Positions 60,243 through 64,000 of a stretch of 64,000 bases of DNA are shown here, piece after piece. The notes under the pieces were generated by a model. It had not been told where the DNA came from. It ran no database searches and saw nothing but the letters and a program-made list of their open reading frames with translations. Every line of letters starts with the position of its first letter. Positions within the stretch are counted from its first letter, which is position 1. Source of the stretch: Leucaena leucocephala (taxonomy: Eukaryota > Streptophyta > Magnoliopsida > Fabales > Fabaceae); contig CM073569.1 of assembly GCA_037074615.1 (NCBI GenBank), positions 4,160,001 through 4,224,000 on the forward strand, read 5' to 3'. The translations under genes were made by a program, and so were the position numbers.

Positions 60243-60326
60243 TTACTTTCCAAGCTCATCAGGGTAGGGTTCAGAAAAGCATAAAAAATGCGAATCTGAA
60301 AGTACCCTGATGAAGCCTGTAAATAA
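60243..60326. ncRNA. Candidate small-RNA hairpin
   Basis: The arm 60254-60275 (GCTCATCAGGGTAGGGTTCAGA) pairs with 60295-60316; reverse-complemented, the latter reads GCTTCATCAGGGTACTTTCAGA. Pairing continues outward with TTACTTTCC against TTATTTACA, and a small GCAT/ATGC stem lies in the 19-base loop. Arm length and loop size suit a plant miRNA precursor. The mature sequence matches no family I can confirm. Strand is undetermined. Confidence 0.4.
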
Positions 60327-61410
60327 TGAACATAAGATTCAGTTCTGAAGAAACCCACACTAACCAAAGCATTCATTGCTTTGCATGCACACCTACACAC
60401 ACAAATTCAAGTGAAAGCTTTCTACTTTCTACTGTTACTTTGCAAGGATTCAGGTGAATCCATTAAGTTTTCACAAAGAAAATACTGGGTGTAAGTTTTT
60501 TCTGACATGTTATTCAAGAAATGACGTAAGAGAAGGGTGAAAACTGAAAAGAAAAGGGAATGGAAATTGAAAAGTGAGTTTGTTGGATAGTGAAGAGTGG
60601 GGGACATTGACATCACAAGAAGTACATTATTAAATCAAACGCTTACAAAGAGGGAGAGAGGGCCAGTGTATAGCAGTGTACTGAGAGAGAACTGTGCAAT
60701 GTGACGAGGGCCAAAAAGTGACTACATTCAAACGTGTTTTGATCAATTGATGAACATGTCCCATTCACGAGAACGACCATTTCCAACTCTCCTTGTTTTC
60801 TTCCACTCTCCTTTCTTTCCTCTTGTCTTCTTTCTCTCTCGGAATATGTGCCAGATTCTCTTCTCTTTCTCTCTTTTTTTTTAACATATATAGAGATAAA
60901 CTTCGTTAAGTTCGAGTAGATTTTGTTGTTCACCGTTTGCTGTTCATTGATGAAATCGGCATAAATCATTGCAGGATGGGGCTTTCTTTTCAAAGCGTAC
61001 AGTAACATCAGAAAGGTATGATTCCAGAGCAAAAGCTTCAGGAAAATTTGATTAAAGATGACAAATTAAAATGTTAGCTCTACAGAGAATCTCTTTTCTT
61101 ATTTTAATGTTTCATGGGGAAGAAAAGTGTTTGGCCACGATAATCAAACAAATAATAACTTAACCTGTGATGTTTAAATAATAATAAGCTAGATCTTAAT
61201 TTATTCATCCATGTAAAAAATTCTCAAGCGCCCCAGAGCAGAAAAAAAATTATACTTGATATATCCTATTCTATACATCAAGTAACCAAAAACATGAGCT
61301 TTAATTAATTTAACAACTCAAAATGACAATAGTATGTAATTTAAGTGATAAGAACTCCCCCCCCCCCCGGGTCCCTCCCTCCCTCTCTCTCTCTTGGTGC
61401 TTCTTCTTCT

Positions 61411-62627
61411 TCAATTGAAATGTTGCTGCTCCAACCAAGGCCATAACCCAGTTTGATCATCAATCCCACAAAACATGTTGCTTAAGCTCTCTTCTTTCAC
61501 CACCATATGATCAATATTCTTCAGATTATGGCAATGAAGTTCTGGTATTGAAGAGGTTTGAAAAAGCTGAACGACCACTCCTGAAGAAGGCCTACCTGCA
61601 GAATTATTAGATGCTGGTGATGGGAATAAGGTTCTGCTTGTAATATGATGATGATGATGATTAGATAAAGGACTGTCTATAGCAGGTGTTCTTGAGATAT
61701 CCAACTTAATATCTGAACTATTCTCACTCCGATTGCTACAAGATCCCTCAGTTTCCTTATTCAGGTTTATAGATTCAGTTGGTACTTCTCTGCCTTTCAG
61801 GGCCAATATCTGCACATATCATCAGTTTCAGAATATATATATATATATATAAAGTTATAGCCAATCATCAATCCAGAGGAGAGAAATCAGCTTTGTAATG
61901 AAAGAAAAAGGTCAAAAAAGCATAAACATATATGATTACGAAGCTTTATTATTCTGCAGAATCTATTTCAAAAAACATCTTTCTTTCTCAGTTAACAAGA
62001 TTTTTGATTACTGATTATTACCTCTGCTTGGAGTTGTTGGTTTTGAGCTTGAAGGGCATCATTATCAGCTTTGATAGCATCATATTGTCTTTTGAGAAGA
62101 TCATAGTCTTTCTCTAGCTGCTTTGTCTTCCACCTTGCTCTTCTGTTCTGGAACCATATAGCAATCTGCCTTGGTTGCAGACCAAGAGAGCTAGCCAGCT
62201 GCATTTTTCTCCCAGGTTCAAGCTTGTTTCCAAGCTCAAAGCTCTTCTCAAGTGTTTTCACTTGTTCCATGTTCAGCCTTCTCTTCTTCTCCCCAGCTTG
62301 AGATCCATCATCAGACAAGTCTTCATCTCCATTGTTTCCTTCTTCACCTCCAAGTTCAAGCCCTGAAAATGTCAAAGATCTCTTCCCTAGAAGAGACGCT
62401 CCTCCTGCATGGATCAAACATTAATTTAAGACCCCATGGTTTTAGAGAGAGTGGGGGTGGGGGGGAGTACCATGATAATCTTGAGGGAGAAGTGAGTTGA
62501 GAGAGGTTGGAGGTTGATGGTGGTGGTCTTCTTGATGAGGGTTCTGTAATATGAAATTTGCTGGGAAGAAAGCCATTTCATCGGCGCTTGCTGCGATTGG
62601 CCTGTCACAAATCTTCATAAGTTGCAT
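61411..62627 (-). CDS. HB13/HB23: HD-Zip class I transcription factor (HB13/HB23 type)
   Basis: Three exons: 62471-62627, 62022-62404 and 61411-61809, joined in phase to 312 residues. The N-terminal motif MAFFPANFILQNPHQED and the GASLLGKRSLTFSG motif place it with Arabidopsis HB13/HB23. The homeodomain spans about 92-146 (KKRRLNMEQVKTLEKSFE to IWFQNRRARWKTKQLE). The leucine zipper follows directly to about 182, crossing the exon 2/3 border (ALQAQNQQLQAE then ILALKGREV). The C-terminus ends MFCGIDDQTGLWPWLEQQHFN-like, the conserved Trp-rich activation motif. It binds CAATNATTG-type sites as a dimer; family members act in stress tolerance and organ growth. The start is the first in-frame ATG (MQLMKICDR); a second ATG at MAFFPANF, 17 codons on, is where many relatives begin. 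Confidence 0.95.
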
Positions 62628-64000
62628 GATGATATTCTGATCATGATCGTGTGTTGATGAAAAAGAGGAGAAGATTATTGTTGATGATGATGATGATGCT
62701 CAAACCGTAAACAGTCACTTGATGATGGATGTGCACAAACAGATGATAACAAAGACTAAGTTCTATACTGCATAAGTTCGACCTCTGCTAAATTCAAGAG
62801 CAAAGTATTGCTTATTCAAGGATGCATGGCTTATATACCTTATCGGTTTATGAGCAAGAGTTTCTTTTTTCTCTCTCCCCTTTTATGTGAATATTTGGAA
62901 AAGAAAAAGGAAGGTGCTAGAGGGAAGACAGAGAGAGAGAGAGAGAGAGAGGATGTTTGATCTAGAGTTCTAAATTCTGGCCCCTCGACTTCCCTATATA
63001 TCACAGAAATTTATCTTATTATATATGCAAGTTACCAGTGGGCAAGGGAAAGGAAAAAATACCCCATAATTTATTATATGGAAATAGGAATATAATCACA
63101 ACTCCTCAAACAACATTTGAAAAAAAAAAACAGAAAATGAAGTAAGTGTAAAAGGTAGCTTTATAATGTTCGTCAACTTGGTGTTTGCATGTGTTAGCGC
63201 ATAACATGTAATTATTTTGGTAATGATAGACAAGTTTCTCCATTAGGAGACAAGTAATGGTAGCTATTCTTTCGTAAAAAGACAGTTGTCTTTAATTATA
63301 GTCATCCACATCGCAGCTGGACACTTGAATTCAGGCCGAGACATGGACATTAAACAGAGCCTAATCATACATACATATATATATTCAAAGCAAATCTATT
63401 GGGAAATCAAAGCATATATATATATCAGTAAAAAGCCTTGAGATGAGGCAGGTGAAAGAAATCTGGCTACAAGGTGGGGATGGGTCCATGTGTGGTGATG
63501 ATATATATATATTAGTTTTATATATGTGGAGAGGAAAGGAGAGAGATTACTTGAGACAGAAGAGAAATGAGTTGGTGAAAACATGAAGTCCAAAATGGAT
63601 TGTGTTTTTTCACGGATAGAGAGAGAAAGAGAGAGGGAGGAAGCAGGAATCTAGGGGATGGGTCCGAAGAGAGGAGGGGCAGGGTTTGCTACCTAACCCA
63701 CCAACAAGCATCGTGCATTAGGAGGGACGAACCCCTTTCCTATCAAACCCTTATCATCCTCATCATCTTATCTATCTCCCCAATTCTCTGCATCATCTTC
63801 CCCATCATCAGTTCCAGTTTAGCCTCTCTCTCTCTCTCTCTCTGTAAACGTATATGAGAGCTTCACTTGACACGTCACACCCCCTCTTCTTGGTCCTCTT
63901 CACCATCTACATCTCACCATACCCCACTTCTTTCTATCCTCCCTTTGATCAACTTTAAACACAATAATTATATATGTGTTACTTAGGACATGTGAAATGT
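62628..64000. other. HD-Zip promoter and upstream region
   Basis: A TATA-like GGTATATAA on the - strand lies at 62831-62839, about 205 bases before the start codon. GA repeats sit at 62930-62951 and AT runs near 63370-63425. No other gene recognised up to the window edge. Confidence 0.55.

Larger units (their letters stand above)
57033..61410. other. Gene-poor spacer
   Basis: No protein gene recognised. It holds AT and CTT microsatellites (58014-58027 and about 58468-58490), a 58-base tandem duplication, one strong hairpin near 60243-60326, and short open frames without homology. The right end before 61411 has a C-run (61357-61368) and the 3' UTR of the HD-Zip gene. Confidence 0.5.

Noticed and set aside
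60257..60276. Resemblance of one hairpin arm to miR1446 or miR390
   Set aside because: Only about 12 of 20 positions agree with miR1446 as I recall it, and the miR390 likeness breaks in the seed; kept as an unassigned hairpin.

Overview
This is a stretch of nuclear DNA from a eudicot plant. It is AT-rich with long gene-poor spacers. Its coding exons are spliced at GT-AG introns, and the proteins belong to plant-only or plant-typical families: RLCK-VII kinases, a FOUR LIPS-type R2R3 MYB, an HD-Zip I factor, phytocyanins and a nucleotide-sugar transporter. The species cannot be fixed from the sequence. All exon models were assembled by hand from splice signals, reading phase and family homology, without alignment software.

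Region 1 (1-7.9 kb) is a tandem array of about three units of 3-3.5 kb. Each carries a MIR395 hairpin (sulfate-starvation microRNA) on the + strand. Copies 1 and 3 keep the canonical mature sequence and a TATA box. Copy 2 has lost the TATA box and carries a changed base in the mature miRNA. A solo-LTR-like insertion separates the upstream flank of copy 3 from its hairpin.

Region 2 (10.5-16.4 kb) holds two receptor-like cytoplasmic kinase genes arranged tail to tail with matching exon lengths in the kinase domain. The - strand gene is an orthodox PBL2/PBL3 type; the + strand gene is diverged at several conserved motifs.

Region 3 (16.7-25 kb) is a repeat-rich spacer. It contains a hAT-type element with an 8-bp target-site duplication, a 5'-truncated LINE with a 15-bp duplication, and a tRNA-derived SINE split by a second hAT-type element.

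Region 4 (25.2-35 kb) holds a UDP-galactose/UDP-glucose transporter gene with an exact ER-stress element in its promoter. Next comes a 12-exon FOUR LIPS/MYB124 homologue on the - strand, whose tiny last exon lies 1.7 kb from the rest.

Region 5 (35-51 kb) is mostly empty, AT- and microsatellite-rich spacer with a decayed plastid-type tRNA-Arg(UCU) and a third hAT-like element. Region 6 (51-57 kb) has a broken phytocyanin, two more SINE copies, a 2.2-kb hAT-like element carrying the 5' part of a METTL2/6-type methyltransferase gene, and a second phytocyanin that lacks the copper-ligand cysteine. Region 7 (57-64 kb) is spacer with one notable hairpin, then an HD-Zip I gene of the HB13/HB23 type.

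The genes do not form a pathway; this is an ordinary plant chromosome arm segment. Its main interest lies in the MIR395 array, the diverging duplicate pairs and the nested or gene-carrying transposons. I found no convincing undescribed multi-gene system.
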